DNA of 55,803 nt from Pezizomycotina sp. ARF18 (GCA_002224055.1 AZLU01000047.1:1-55803), one strand, 5' to 3'. Numbered from the stretch's first letter, positions 12,042 to 23,608 are shown. Numbers and translations are program-made. The notes: generated by a model not told the origin, from the letters alone.

Positions 12042-13020
12042 ATGGGTGGCTTCGATCAACAGAACCGCGTCGTACGTGTTTTCCCCTTCCATCTTGCTTC
12101 TTCCATACCCAGCTTCATCTATCTTTTCTTTTGCGGCTGGTGCCCAGCGTACCTTATCGCTTCAGCGAAACAACAAAAAAAAAAAAAAAAGCTAATTCTC
12201 CGAGATGCATATAGGGCTCAAATTCGGCGGCGGCGGCGTCGCCTCCCACTCCGCAACGAACGCAGACCGTCGCGAGCGCCTGCGCCGCCTCGCCCTCGAG
12301 ACCATCGACCTCGACAAGGACCCGTACTTCTTCAAAAACCACGTCGGCTCGTTCGAATGCCGCCTGTGCCTTACGGTCCACCAAAATGATGGCAGTTACC
12401 TTGCGCACACACAGGGGAGGAAGCACCAGACGAACCTCTCCCGCCGCGCGGCGCGCGAATCCGCGAGGGCAAAAATATCGACAGGATCACTGGATTACCC
12501 ACGGGTATGATCGGGCAGCAGATATCCGTTCGCAAGAACGTTCTCAAGATCGGCCGGCCGGGTTACAAAATCACGAAGTGCCGCGATCCGGTTACGAAGC
12601 AACTGGGTTTATTATTTCAGCTACAGTACCTGAGATCGGGACGGAGATACACCCGCGGTACAGGTTCATGAGCGCGTTCGAGCAGAAGGTCGAGCAACCG
12701 CCGGATAAAGATTACCAGTACCTGCTTGTCGCCGCGGAACCGTACGAGACCGTTGGTTTTAAGCTGCAGCAGAAGGAGGTCGACAGGAGTCCCGGGAAAT
12801 TTTGGACGCATTACGATCCGGATACGAAAGAGTTTTTCTTGCAGCTGTTCTTCAGACCGAGAGGGAGGAAGATGTAAGTTTGCTACAATCCTTTTATTGT
12901 GGTACTTTTTTTTTTTTTTTTGTTTTGCTTGATCAAGGTTTTTAATGCACACGGTACTAACTACTATTTCTTTCAGATGCTGGAGTCCCTGGTCTAGGTT
13001 CCGCTGCGCCTCGACGGTAA
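12042..13020 (+). CDS. Splicing factor 3A subunit 2 (SF3a66 / Prp11)
   Basis: SF3a2 is part of the U2 snRNP SF3a complex needed for prespliceosome assembly in the nucleus. Exon 1 (12042-12071, MGGFDQQNRV) is followed by an intron at 12072-12214 (GTACGT...ATAG), then the hallmark KFGGGGVASHSATN. Next comes the matrin-type C2H2 zinc finger: FECRLCLTVHQNDGSYLAHT with a second His in GRKHQTNL (about 12352-12445). The conserved core continues with GYKITKCRDP, EIGTEIHPRYRFMSAFEQK and FWTHYDPDTKEFFLQL. A second intron (12874-12976) has a perfect TACTAAC at 12955-12961, and the last exon ends at TAA 13018-13020. At least five one-base losses are needed to read through, at about 12220 (AAAA to AAA), 12450, 12633, 12851 and 12861. 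Once allowed, the C-terminus reads AGVPGLGSAAPRR, typical of fungal orthologues. The length (about 225 aa) is normal for fungi, which lack the long proline-rich animal tail. Identification is very secure. Confidence 0.93.
12955..12961 (+). promoter_or_regulatory. TACTAAC intron branch point (SF3a2 intron 2)
   Basis: A perfect TACTAAC lies 15 bases before the CAG acceptor ending at 12976, downstream of a GTAAGT donor at 12874. It supports the terminal exon of SF3a2. The same hexamer-like element recurs in the VPS9-gene intron at 15546-15486. Confidence 0.75.
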
Positions 13021-13097
13021 AGCAGAATGATCGACGCGAAGTGTTCACCAATGTTAATCAGTTATTGTTCATTCCACTTATTTGTTTTTCTTTTCAG

Positions 13098-13596
13098 GTG
13101 AGATTAAATACAATGGTATCTTTTGTGCCGCATTGAAGAACAATTCCATTATTGTAGAGAAATAATCAGGGGAAACAGATTGAAAATAATTGAGGGGGAT
13201 AGTAGAAAGAGAAGAAAAGGGATCTCAAAGGCAAATACCTGTGAACATATCTCAAAGTCTTTGATATCCACAAGCTAACTTTTCTTCTGCTCGTAGCGAG
13301 CATCAGACGTCTACGGCATCAAAGTCCTCATAGAAGGGAAGCACTTGGTATGTGTCTCTTTAATGTACAATAGTTCTTCATGGAGATCGAGAAACCATAT
13401 CCATGCTCTATCATATTTGTGATATAAATGAATATTAGGGTATTATTATTTAAATCCACAAGTACTCGACGCTTAACCGATGCAATGTTTTTTCTATTTA
13501 CAGCTTTTTTTGTGGTGGTGCTGGAGAGCGTTGTACAGAGACAAAAAGAGTATTAGCATTGACAAAGAGCTAATCTCCAGGTCTAAATTTCGCTGA
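13098..13596 (+). other. Exon-like chain of unknown identity downstream of SF3a2
   Basis: Three blocks, 13098-13153, 13297-13347 and 13504-13596, can be spliced with canonical signals: TTTTCAG before the first, GTAGAG...GCTAAC...CGTAG, then GTATGT...TTACAG. Frame is maintained throughout, all junctions after the first are in phase 0, and a stop falls at 13594-13596. The pieces read YNGIFCAALKNNSII, RASDVYGIKVLIEGKHL and WWCWRALYRDKKSISIDKEL. I find no convincing first exon, and the product resembles nothing I know. It could be a small gene, an alternative 3' end of SF3a2 transcripts, or chance. Confidence 0.25.
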
Positions 13597-13731
13597 AATG
13601 CGCCAAAAATCCCTTTCCTTTTTGCGTTGGCTGAAAGTGAAATTTACTCAATCGAAAAGCAAAATATATTATTGAACGGATAAATTGCGAGGGAAAACAA
13701 GGCCGCCTAGGAATTAGAATGAAAGGACGTG

Positions 13732-16700
13732 CTAAGATAAATAACGTTTGCGATCATTGAGGCGTGACGGAGGATGTAGGTAACGAATAGTCGACGTAGA
13801 TTGCATGGGAGGCATAGCCACGTTTGCGGCACTGTTGCGAGTTTCAAAATTTGCAGTTCCTGGTCTCGAGATCGTCGGAGTCCTATTGATTACCCTAAGC
13901 GCTCTTTGCAGTGCTTTGAGCCTCTCCTTTTCCGCGCCCACTTGCATCGGACAAACTTCCTAATCGTCGTTTTGGCCATCTGCTCGTGCTGCACGTGGAA
14001 TGACGCGAGCTCGGCCGCGACGACAGACTGGATAGTGAAGTTCCCGCGACAGAGCATCGGCCTGCGCAGCGTATTGCGAACGTTCTCTGCCGCCTCTTGG
14101 TGGTATCGCGCCCGCGTGTCGTCCATCAGGCCTAGTGGCCAAGCGCGATCGCTCCGGCGCATAGTGGCAATATGCTTCTCTACCTCTTTATTTAGTAAGC
14201 CCATATCGTATATGATCTTCCGCGGCTATCGAGCGCAAGCACAACCCCAGCAAGCGAGGCGTGGATGTTCCTGAACTCTTCCAGGAAATGTGCCATGGGA
14301 TCCGCTTCGGTGGGGGATATCGCGACTACTGCCTTGAGAATGCTCGGAGTGGCCCGTGTTTTCGAGGAAGGTGTAGGTTGATAGTTTTCAAAACCTGTGA
14401 ATGCGCATCCACAAGGTCGAGGGAAGTTCTGCGGACGGCGTTCGTCCGGCGAACAACGCTCTTCGATGCAAAGCTCAGGCCGCGTATCATTTCCTTAGCA
14501 TGAGCGACGAACACTTCGACATCCTTGACGTCATCCACCGGCGTGAAGTCCTCCTGAACGGTCTCAGCTCGGATCTCCCCCTTCCGTTTGCTTCGCTCCT
14601 CCATCATCTCAGGTTGCAGGTCCGACAAGGAAAAATTCCCAGAGGAGTTCGTGAGTGGAAAACGTAGAGTGAGATAGCAGCGTCTGTAGGAAGTTGTTTG
14701 CCTGGGTCTGGACGTCCCGCAGGACCGCCCTTGAGGCTTCGACGGATCTGAAATGGGCTTCGGACAACGTTGAAATCCGGCAACCACGACGCAGGATGTT
14801 CGTAAGTGAGCTTGTCCGTTAGGAATTGGAAGTCGGCAAGGGACCTGCGGCACGTTGTGATCGAAAATCGCATATCGCCCATCGGTGCACAGCTCTTAAC
14901 TACCAGACGGATCGTGCCATCCTCCACGAAGATACCTCTCACCACCGCCGTTATCCGTCCGTCTTCCTTCGGAGGGTACGAGAACATGACCAGATCTGGA
15001 ACGAAAAATATTAGGATTCTCATCAATTTGTCAATGAAGAGTACGTACCGTCGAATTTATTCCTGCCTCATCATCCTTGGCGAGCTCAACGGCTGTAAGT
15101 CCGCGGAACTCCCTCGCCAGGACGTTGGCTCTTTTATCATTAAACAATGTCCTGACGGTGTCTATCCTGCCGTACTTGCTCGCGAGCATCAGCGCAGTGA
15201 AACCTTTCTCGTTGATAGCATTGATCTCAGCGTCACGTTTGAGGAGCATCTTAAGCACCGTCTGGTCGTGAACGACATGGAGCAACGTATTTCCTTTACA
15301 TCAATATGGTCGTCGAGGTGTAGAATGTCAGAGTCTGTTTGGCATAACTCGGCCGCCCTAATGGCAGCCGTGACCATCTCGCGGTACCGTGGATGGTCGT
15401 ATGACCGGCAGAGTGCAAATAGAGGAGTCTGCCCATTCCTGTCGCGGACCGTCCAGGTATTAAGTACCCTATTTGGGGATCAGGTCTGGCGTGCTTCGAA
15501 AAAGTTAGTACCAGGGCTATAAAAAAAAACAGTGACGGGGACCTACTTGAATAGATAATGGCCCACTGTCCGAAGCATCCAGTCACTCTTCTCCAAGTAC
15601 GCTCTAAACGCACTTTCCTCCGCTTGTAGAAGGACATTCAGTAGAACTTCGACGATTTCAGGATCTTGGCCCTGCACTGCAGCTGATAAAAGTGTTGTCC
15701 CTTCATCATTCTCATCTTCCAGGAGCCAGTTGAGAGGGTAATACGTAGATTCGTTGAGCAAATACTCAAGAACCGTCTTTTGACCTTCAGTAATTGCCAT
15801 CATGACAACCGAGTCGCCGTGTGCATTGCGAGTCTTCGACAACTTTCGAGATGTGAGGTCCTCGTTGATCGACTGAGATCGTGATAGACGCTCCATGGAG
15901 TTAAAAGACGATGCATAGCTGAGGTGAGAGTGACTGCTCCGCATCGATAGCGTTCTCGATAGTTTTGCACCGCTATTTCTAGGCGAGTCTTCGAATTCAA
16001 CTTCGGGGTTAAATTTCGTTTTCAGATTGGCCCTAGTAGACTTTCCGCTCCAAGGTTGGTCTTTCAACGAGCTTCCTTCGGCTTGGCTTCGTTGGTATTA
16101 TGTCTCTCGTTTGCTCGATGGCTAGGCGAAGCGGGCAGCAGATTGATTTCCAAGGGCGATTGCGGGAGTAAAGTCAACTTGGAGTGATGGTCTGTTCCTA
16201 CTTTCAGTGCTCTAGGTTCAATAGCCTTGCCGTTTTCCCCGTGGTGGTGAGTATCTGCTGAGGCGTCTTCAGTTCCGCATCTGGCGCTTCAGGTTCCGGC
16301 GCGGCCGCAGCCTCGGCCGCAGCTCTAGTCACAGCTTCGACTTCAGCTTCAACCTCATCGTCAATCTCAGCTTCTCGTTCCGAATGACTGAATTCGTCAT
16401 CCAAAGGAGGGGCCGCTTCCCCGGGCTGTGGTTTCATGACCAGGTCAGGTCTACGGGGTCCATCTCTAGTTCCGGTACCAACTCTTGGATCGGAACCTTG
16501 GACGTTTTATGGAACGGTTCTGGCATTTCGTCCTTGTCTTCCTCCTCCGCGGGGGACGGGGGAATAAGATTCACTGGCTTAGCCCCCGTCAACGAAACCC
16601 TTCGAGGCATAGGTTCGCCCATATCGATCACCTTATGGACCCAATCTTCGAACATAACCTCAGGCTCGCTCCTAGACCTCTTGCCTTTGCATCGATGGCA

Positions 16701-18525
16701 GCAATCTCATCCATCGCATCGCCTATAAGATCGCCATCGTCGGTATCCTTTTTTTCCAGCAACGACTTTACTCCGACCACGTTTCCTCTCCTCACCCGCC
16801 TCCATAGCTCGCCGTTCCTTTTACTTGCCTTGCCCATCTGCTCGCTATCCAAGGTTATATGGAAAAGCACTGCTTCAAGGTACTCAATGCGTAACCACGC
16901 TCGCCTTGCTCCACATCCTCTGTGAATATAAAGTTCCTCATGTACGTCAGACAAGTCTGCAGTCCCTTCAAGCGTGACCGTATAACAACGATCAGCAGCA
17001 GAGATACCAGCATGTCCGCGTTCATCGTAAGTAGAGGATTGTGTGTTGTGTCGTCGCCATTATGGCCGGGCTTCTCATCGGACAAGCTTGAAATCGTCGG
17101 GCTGGAAACGTATCTCCCCGGTTCCAAGACCTCGTCGTCCTCAGTGTTCGTAAGTGCGTGGACTGTTTCTAGGAGAACATCCATCATAGCGGCTGGAGAT
17201 TTGGCCTCCGATATCCGTTCCAGGTTTCCATGCCGCGCTGTATCCTCTTCAAGACGCTAGCCTTGGACTGCTGATCAGGTAAAGGGATCCCCCACTTGCG
17301 TTACGTCGATGTTCTCCATTTCCGTCATTTTCTGCCCCAGAAGGTCGTCATCTCCCTTTTTCAACGCGCATAGCCGCGGAAATATGTACAGGTCGTGTAA
17401 GTGTTCCGCCACGTAGCTCTCGATCAAGCGCTCAACGGCACTACCCGTGACGTCAGTCGAGGTCGCAAGGAGGTGCAGTTGGGATTGATCGACTCGCTGG
17501 AATAGGTCGATGGCGGTGAAACGGCATTCTCCAGAGCGCTCCTCATACTTTCTTCGGTTTCGGTAGGGCTTAGCGGCGGGGCGTGCGGGGAGGGCTCTCT
17601 TTCTCGGTTTGCTGCAGCTTGTGTTGTGCCTCCAGGAGACATGGATGATGGCGTTTCCGGCAATGGCTTAGCGTGTATGCTGAAATTATGGAAGATGCGC
17701 TCGAGGCCAGGCTGCATCTGCCGCGCTATCATCGGGAAGGTGCTCAAGAGCTCGCCGAAGGAGTTTATTGACCGTATCTGGCGGATGACGACGATGAGGA
17801 AGCTGCTACGGCAGAAGTTTTCGCGGTCTCCACCGCCAGGCGCAGTTTAAGGCCCACGGGGATAAATTCGAGGGAGCCGATTAGAGGACGGGATATGAAA
17901 TATATGAGCCATTGCGGAGGGTCAACGACATCGGGTAGTACAAAACGTCGTTCAGTAGCTGCGCGTGGTTGAGCGTTTTGAATCCTAAGGGAAAAAATAA
18001 AAAATAAAAAATAAATTTTTTTTTTATTTGGTTAGAAAGAGTCGTTGATACTTGAAGAACACATCCTCATGTCTCCCCGTCAGAGCGCACGTGATTCTGG
18101 AGCCAAACCTTTATTAGAGTAAACCCAGCTGTCCTTGATGACCACTGTCCGGCCATTAAAAGTGGAATACTGCTTCGCTTTCGATCTGCTCTCCCTTGAG
18201 GCGGCAGCGCTCCAGGCGCAGTTGCGTATCCTTCGGTACCCGCAAGACGTGGCTGCCCAAAAACTCGTCGATTGCCCGCTAGGTCGGCATAGTGCGATCC
18301 GGTGTCCCTATCCTTGGCGTTCAGGAGACGTCGGTGGTCGGCACGAGGAGGATCTAGAGAAGGAAGTAAGTCATGGTTTGAGTAAACATACTGGCGATGC
18401 GGAAGTAGGGATAAGGAGCTGTAAAATGTGGGAAGGGGCGGCCTTACGTGGTCTTGGACGGGGACGCATTGTGCCGGGATCGTGCTCCTGAAGAACGCAC
18501 GCAGAAAGGGGTTTAGAGGGAGCAT
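13732..18525 (-). CDS. VPS9 domain, ankyrin repeat and PX domain protein (putative Rab5-type GEF)
   Basis: A large multidomain endosomal protein conserved in filamentous fungi. The ATG at 18525 opens MLPLNPFLRAFFRSTIPAQC. The VPS9 domain is about 17190-16850, with ADMLVSLLLIVVIRSRLKGL and the terminal GERGYALSTLEAVLFHI split by a frame change. Ankyrin repeats span about 15850-15050 (HGDSVVMMAITEGQKTVLEYLL; NEKGFTALMLASKYGRIDTV). A PX domain (phosphoinositide binding) covers about 14990-14600 (RITAVVRGIFVEDGTIRLVV; HPASWLPDF). A helical C-terminus runs to 13732. Introns: 18447-18354, 18108-17985, 15546-15486 (with TACTAAC) and 15048-14996, possibly more. VPS9 domains activate Rab5/Vps21-type GTPases; exchange activity here is inferred from the family. 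Many single-base frame changes break it, for example near 18330, 18270, 18170, 17800, 16860, 15290 and 14700. Its 3' end converges on the SF3a2 side. Confidence 0.85.
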
Positions 18526-19496
18526 CAATGCTCTGTCCGCCGGGAATATCGCATCTGTCTGCTCCCAAAAACAAGGCGCTCGGTGAAAAGCTTTGAAGGT
18601 CTACTCGAAGATGCAGAAGGAGCTGGAGAATCAGGAGCTTGAAAGGGAAAGGACCCAGGAAACGGCGCCTGTAGGGATGGAATTTGAACAGGGTAAAAAA
18701 GTTAATCAAACTAAGAGCTCCTTTAGTATACTCTGTACAGAAACAAGAAACGATAACCGCTTTTGCGAGAACACGGGATCTTTTTTTCTAATGCTAGGTG
18801 GATGAGGAAGTTTTTCTAGCTCTGATGTATCGCGATGCTAGGAAATAAAAAACGGGAAGAGGAAGGAGTAGAATTTGTATTGTGTTTTACAAGGGAGGAT
18901 CCCAAGAGATAGATCCAAGACCACCCACCCCAAGACTTTCTCGGCGGTTTCACGCCCGACTTCGTCCCCCCCCCAAAGAATTTTTCTTTTCTTTTTTTTT
19001 TGGCCCTATTTCGTCACCGCCAATTCCCCCCCCCCCCACTATTTAAAAAAAAAAAAAAGGCATACCTCCACGGGTTTATTAGATAGATTATAGCGTAGAC
19101 CCAACTATTAACCATCTATGCTAGTAGAAGGTAATGCAGCACTACCAAGGCACAGCACGGCTACTTAGCTACTTGGGGGTGTTTTCGTCATCCATAAATA
19201 TCTAACAATAATAAGATAAGTATACAAAGCGTCTTAACATTCAACTAGGAAGCTTTTTAAAATCAGAGTGTAGCTCGGCGGTTAACTTCTGCCCGTCCTA
19301 ATAGCGTAGCAACATTTTATATATATATATATATATATACACCTTTACTTCCGCCTCCCTCCTCTTCTTTCCCTCGTCGGAGAGATCTCTTCTGTCAACA
19401 TTAGTCTAAGAAACAATCCTAGTATCACTTCTTTTATCGAAAACTACACTCCATAAACCAATTTCTACGAAGCAAACAACAAAATCCTCAATAGCC
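18526..19496. other. Divergent intergenic region (VPS9 gene / I78 gene)
   Basis: This 970-bp stretch separates two genes transcribed away from each other, so it should hold both promoters. It contains C9 and A14 runs (about 18970-19060) and a (TA)n tract at 19317-19339, about 160 bp before the I78 ATG. No other gene is visible. Confidence 0.55.
19317..19339. repeat. (TA)n microsatellite, possible TATA region for the I78 gene
   Basis: About 11 TA units lie about 160 bp upstream of the ATG at 19497, a plausible position for a TATA-like element. It could equally be a neutral microsatellite. Confidence 0.45.
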
Positions 19497-19901
19497 ATGG
19501 AACCGGAAATGGAGATGATGCAGGAGGAGTGGACAAACAAGCTGGTCGAAAGAAGCTCGTGGCGAACGCAACAGGAGCAGCCGATGTGAGGAACCCTGCC
19601 CATCCGTATCAATGATAGGAACGTTCCTTCCCCCCCCCCCCTTTTTTTTTTTTTCTAACTGGAAATATCGTCTCCTACTTTATAGACCTTCACTAGGGAC
19701 GAACTGCCGCAAGGGAACCATCGCGTCATTGCGCCAGGGCAAATGGTCACCAAGGACTTCAAACCAAACAGGTAAAAAATTGCCATGATCTTTATAATAT
19801 ATATAAGAAGCCTAGTCTAAGTCTTCTTTAACCTCTTTTTTAACAGGTTGAATGTTCACGTGGACCACGATGGCAAATGCACCCACATTAATTTCCAGTA
19901 A
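19497..19901 (+). CDS. Peptidase inhibitor I78 family protein (small, cytosolic or non-classically secreted)
   Basis: I78 proteins are small serine-protease inhibitors of the potato inhibitor I-like fold. Exon 1 is 19497-19585 (MEPEMEMMQEEWTNKLV...), intron 19586-19685 (GTGAGG...TATAG), exon 2 19686-19771 (TFTRDELPQGNHRVIAPGQM), intron 19772-19846 (GTAAAA...AACAG), and exon 3 19847-19901 ending in HVDHDGKCTHINFQ. The LP-x-G-x-HRVI-x-PG-x-M-VT-x-DF-x-P-x-RLNVHVD-x-DG signature is complete. One base is missing near 19551; restoring it gives KKLVANATGAAD and makes exon 1 a whole number of codons. The length (about 77 aa) fits fungal members. No signal peptide is visible, so it may act on intracellular proteases or leave by another route. 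It lies 0.35 kb from the convergent CFEM gene. Confidence 0.88.
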
Positions 19902-20245
19902 GCCTGGAAAGAGCGACGGTCGATTCTGCTTTTAAATTAATATGGACGGTGAAATTGTCGCCGAAGGTTTATTCCGCAAATTGCTTTCGTAGCTGGAGGA
20001 AGCTCCAAGCTCTTTTGTCAAGCTAGAGATTGAATAAACAATATCCGGCAGCGAAGCCATATCGGGAACAGAATCACATTGAGCCGACTCCGCCCAGAGA
20101 TGTGGAATTTGTTTATCAAAAAATCAAAAAAAAAATCAATGTTGGACTAACCTTTCGCTAATTATACAGGAACTATTTTTAGAAATTAACGTATTTACAG
20201 CTTGAAGAAAGAAAGAAAAATATATACACGGAAATATATGTATAA

Positions 20246-21181
20246 TCAAGGCAATTCCACCGCAGTTGCCTGATTTTGGAGTATTTCCGGCTCCCTTGCT
20301 CTTTCACGGCGGTGCTCAGTATTTGTGCTAGTGCGCCTTATCCTTTCCTCAGAGTTAGGACTCGCAGTAGCTGGGGAGACTGGTGATAACGCTGAGCTAT
20401 TATCGGCAGGCAGTTCAACCGGCTGCATAGTCTCATTAGACATTTCATGGATAACTCCGCCGCTTCCTACTCAGTGCTACCTGCCCGGTTATAATCCTCG
20501 CCGCTGAACAGATAGCCATTGCTATTATCCCCGCAGTATTCTCCACATTGTGCGCAGAATAGTCTACACTCGACCTCCCGCTCCCAATCTTCTCCTTCCA
20601 CTCCTTGTTCCTCTTTTTGCGGAAGACAAACACTATTATGCCCGCCACAACCAGCACTATTGCAAGCGCGCCGACAACAACGCCAGCGATTTCACCTGTC
20701 AATGAGCTTTTGGATGAGGTAACCACGGATGGCGAATGACTCGGTGTTCCGGTGCCGGTTGACTGAATCGGTGCTGGGCTTGGACTTGTTGGCGATGTAG
20801 TTGCCGCACCCGTCGTGGACGAGCTAGCTCCTGAGCCTTTCCCCCGCTCCCGCTGCCGTTTTTGCACAAGTTCTGGAACCAATCTTGCGAATTCTTCAGG
20901 TCCGCGACCGAAGTCCCGCATTTGTCCTTCACGCATTGCTTAGCGGTCGCTATTTCCTGCGCGCTTGCGCCGCATATGCAGCCCGGGTTGGCGACGACGT
21001 GGCAGCCCTTACCGTCCTCCGGCGTCAAAGGCGCACGGGTGGGCACATGTCGGGAGGGACAGCCAGATGCCGCTTTTGGCTGTCGCAGAAGGTGAAGTGA
21101 GTGAAGCGGACACTGTCGTCGCTGACAGCCCCGCGGAAGCAGCAGCAAGCGCAATATATATCGCGGCGAGTTCTGAGGCAT
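20246..21181 (-). CDS. CFEM-domain single-pass membrane protein, heme-ligand Asp replaced by Asn
   Basis: CFEM proteins are eight-cysteine fungal extracellular proteins, some of which bind heme. The ATG is at 21181. An N-terminal hydrophobic signal-like stretch (AAIYIALAAASAG in the shifted frame, about 21165-21125) precedes the CFEM region: LPTCAHPCAFDAGG, then GCHVVANPGCICGASAQEIA and CVKDKCGTS (about 21065-20890). A Ser/Thr/Pro linker (about 20840-20710) leads to the membrane segment GEIAGVVVGALAIVLVVAG (about 20700-20630), a basic stop-transfer RKKRNKEWKEK and a cytoplasmic tail ending VELP at 20246. Frame changes occur near 21125, 21015, 20845 and 20510. At the position where CFEM proteins usually carry Asp three residues before the CxC pair, this one has Asn (NPGCIC). 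Its ligand capacity may therefore differ. A receptor-like or adhesin role is possible. Confidence 0.8.
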
Positions 21182-22064
21182 TTTTTTATTATTGGGGGCA
21201 AGGAAACTTTCGGAAAAACAGGTGAAATAGTCCCCTGGTTTGGTTATGTGTCGTGAAGCGTTTCTCAAGCACAGTCTGCCTTTGTATTTGGTGTTTCCGG
21301 ACCAGAGTCTACATGAAAGGTTCTAAAAATCGCTCGGAAGGAATAATTACAAAACCTCAAAAACAAATAATTAAAGAAAAGCTTTGGTACATTTACAGAT
21401 GATGGATCCCTTCCAATCTGAAAGATATTACTTATTATTCCATTCTTCTCTTTGTGATTACTAGCAGATATAAAACAACCCAGTGTGTCTTTCCAAGCCA
21501 AAACAAGGAGTGGGAAGCGAGAGAAAGGATAACGCAGTCGACTGGCTGCCATGCTTGGAACAGCCACAAAAATGGATCCCTTCGCTGGCGTTTGCAGCGC
21601 GGCGTCCTTACTTGCACCAGAGCAGGCGTCGTCGTCTCCCCGAACAGCCACGGCCCAAGGGAGAAAGAATTGACGGGGATATCCGATAACCCTTCGAAGG
21701 GAACATCCACACTCGGGACAAGGTTAAGCAATGAATCATCTTTTTTTTCTCTTTCCCCTCTAAAATCGCTCAGCTTTTCGTCAAAGTTCAGGCACGAAAA
21801 ATACAAGCAAATATATTCAAAGTAGCAAGTGATTAAATATTGTGTGTTTACTGTAGCTGAACCAGAGTTTATTTTTATTACACTATGAAGATCCTAACGG
21901 TAGAACGGCACAAGCAAGACTTGGGGCAGCGGGGCTACCTGCATGTTAGTTGAGCGGCAAAGATGCTCTCTCTGGTCAGTAAAAAGTTCGCGAAATATCC
22001 TCACCTTGGCGTTTCGAGTAAAAGACGTTCTCCATGGTTGAAGAAAAAAGGGGAAGGTTTCCGA

Positions 22065-22118
<54 letters not shown>

Positions 22119-23608
22119 GACGATTTGATATTGTCGAATAAGAGATCTTGCTCAAACGGAGGTTGCTTTTAAGGCGAGCGGTAATAGGGCTAATCGTATT
22201 GAACAAGAAAGCTAAGCATTCGATCCTCGTTGCTTTTCGGTTGTGAGCCTTACTTGCTAGATCTCGCCCGAAGTTGAAAAGTTATAATATGATCAAATAT
22301 TATTAAATATCGCGGATCTAAAAACACCACGATTGTAAGTAAGTGCTGAAGTGTTTATCCTTGTCTATAGCGCGATAGATACGAAAGCCTCTTCACAAGC
22401 TTCAAAATGAACTTGGAGAAGTTATATCACGATGCCACTAGAACTTACGTTTAGTTTGCAAACGCTTTTTTTTCCTATTGGAAAATTGCGGAATAAACTC
22501 GTATCATGATTTCTTACCTACCTAAGTACCTTCGCAAAAGAGAGACGAACATCTGTTCATGATGCGTCCTGCTGCAGGTCCCCCTTTTTTTTTTTTTTTT
22601 TTTATTTTTTTTCTGGTCTAACAAACCCCGGATGATATGATACACCTCGTTTCACGGTTTCAAAGTTCCCTTGCGCAATTAAAAACTCTTCGAGTAGCAT
22701 GTTATTTTTGCTCACTGAATTTCAAGCAGAAGAATCGTTTCCTCTCTCTCTTCGAAGCTCGGGGAACTGTCTTTTTCTCCTTTTTAAGCGTTTAGGGCAA
22801 CCATAGCCTGCGGTGATACTTCCGGTGCGCCCGGAACGCTCGTGGAGGAACCAGATGAAGTTATTCCTAGCCTTTTTTTTTTTTTTTTTTTTTTTTCCCA
22901 AAAATTTATTTATATATATACGGGGTTCCAATTTCCAAATGCTTTTGAAATAAACTGGTATGAGAACATTATTGATTAAAGATAGCAGTAGTCTGATCAC
23001 AAACTACCCCGGAAAGTTATGTTACAAGCGGTTGACGATGCAAAAATAAATATCAAAAGTATAAGTAAAATATATATATATAGTTACAATACCACGTTGG
23101 AATTTCCGAACCGCAGGGTACGGAGTAGGTCAAAGTATAGAGATTCGGAGCCGAAACAGCTAAAGCAAGGTTCATTTTTGTAAGAAAGATGTCTCGGTCT
23201 CGAGCGAATTTGACGTTCTGTGAATGCTGACGGAGAATTAGATAGTATGTGTGGAAATAGATACAAAATGTAAGAATAGTTTGGATTGTAATACACATCG
23301 CTGAACGCCAATAGAGGGAATATATCCTAGTTCAAATAGGAGTTAAAGAATCCTGACATACATGGAGCAAGAAATATTTATAACGAATCTTTGAATAATA
23401 TAGTACAGTGAATAAAAGTGGTGAGGAAGAAACGCCTAACGGATTTTATTAGAAGGAAAAGACTATCAATAATTAAAGAGAATGGGCTGAAAAGCTGTCC
23501 GTCGTATTAACCAATAGGAGGAGGTTTTTTTTTTATCATGGGAGCAAGAAAATTCGTGTCAAAGCCCTTGTAAGCTTATATTATCAACAAATTTTTTTTT
23601 GTATTGTC
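21182..23608. other. Intergenic region between the two CFEM genes
   Basis: No supported gene. It holds an (AAT)18 microsatellite at 22066-22119, T/A runs at about 22586-22602 and 22869-22896, and AT-rich DNA. It should include the promoter of the CFEM gene starting at 21181 and the 3' end of the other. Confidence 0.6.
22066..22119. repeat. (AAT)18 microsatellite
   Basis: 54 nt of uninterrupted AAT units as written. It is the longest trinucleotide repeat in the window and lies in intergenic DNA about 0.9 kb upstream of the minus-strand CFEM gene. Confidence 0.9.

Noticed and set aside
12845-12876. SF3a2 ending at the TAA overlapping 12874
   Set aside because: That TAA lies inside a GTAAGT donor followed by TACTAAC and CAG; the spliced last exon gives the family C-terminus AGVPGL.
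14806-15522. 238-codon plus-strand open frame
   Set aside because: It is the antisense shadow of the ankyrin/PX part of the VPS9 gene, whose domains are clear on the minus strand.
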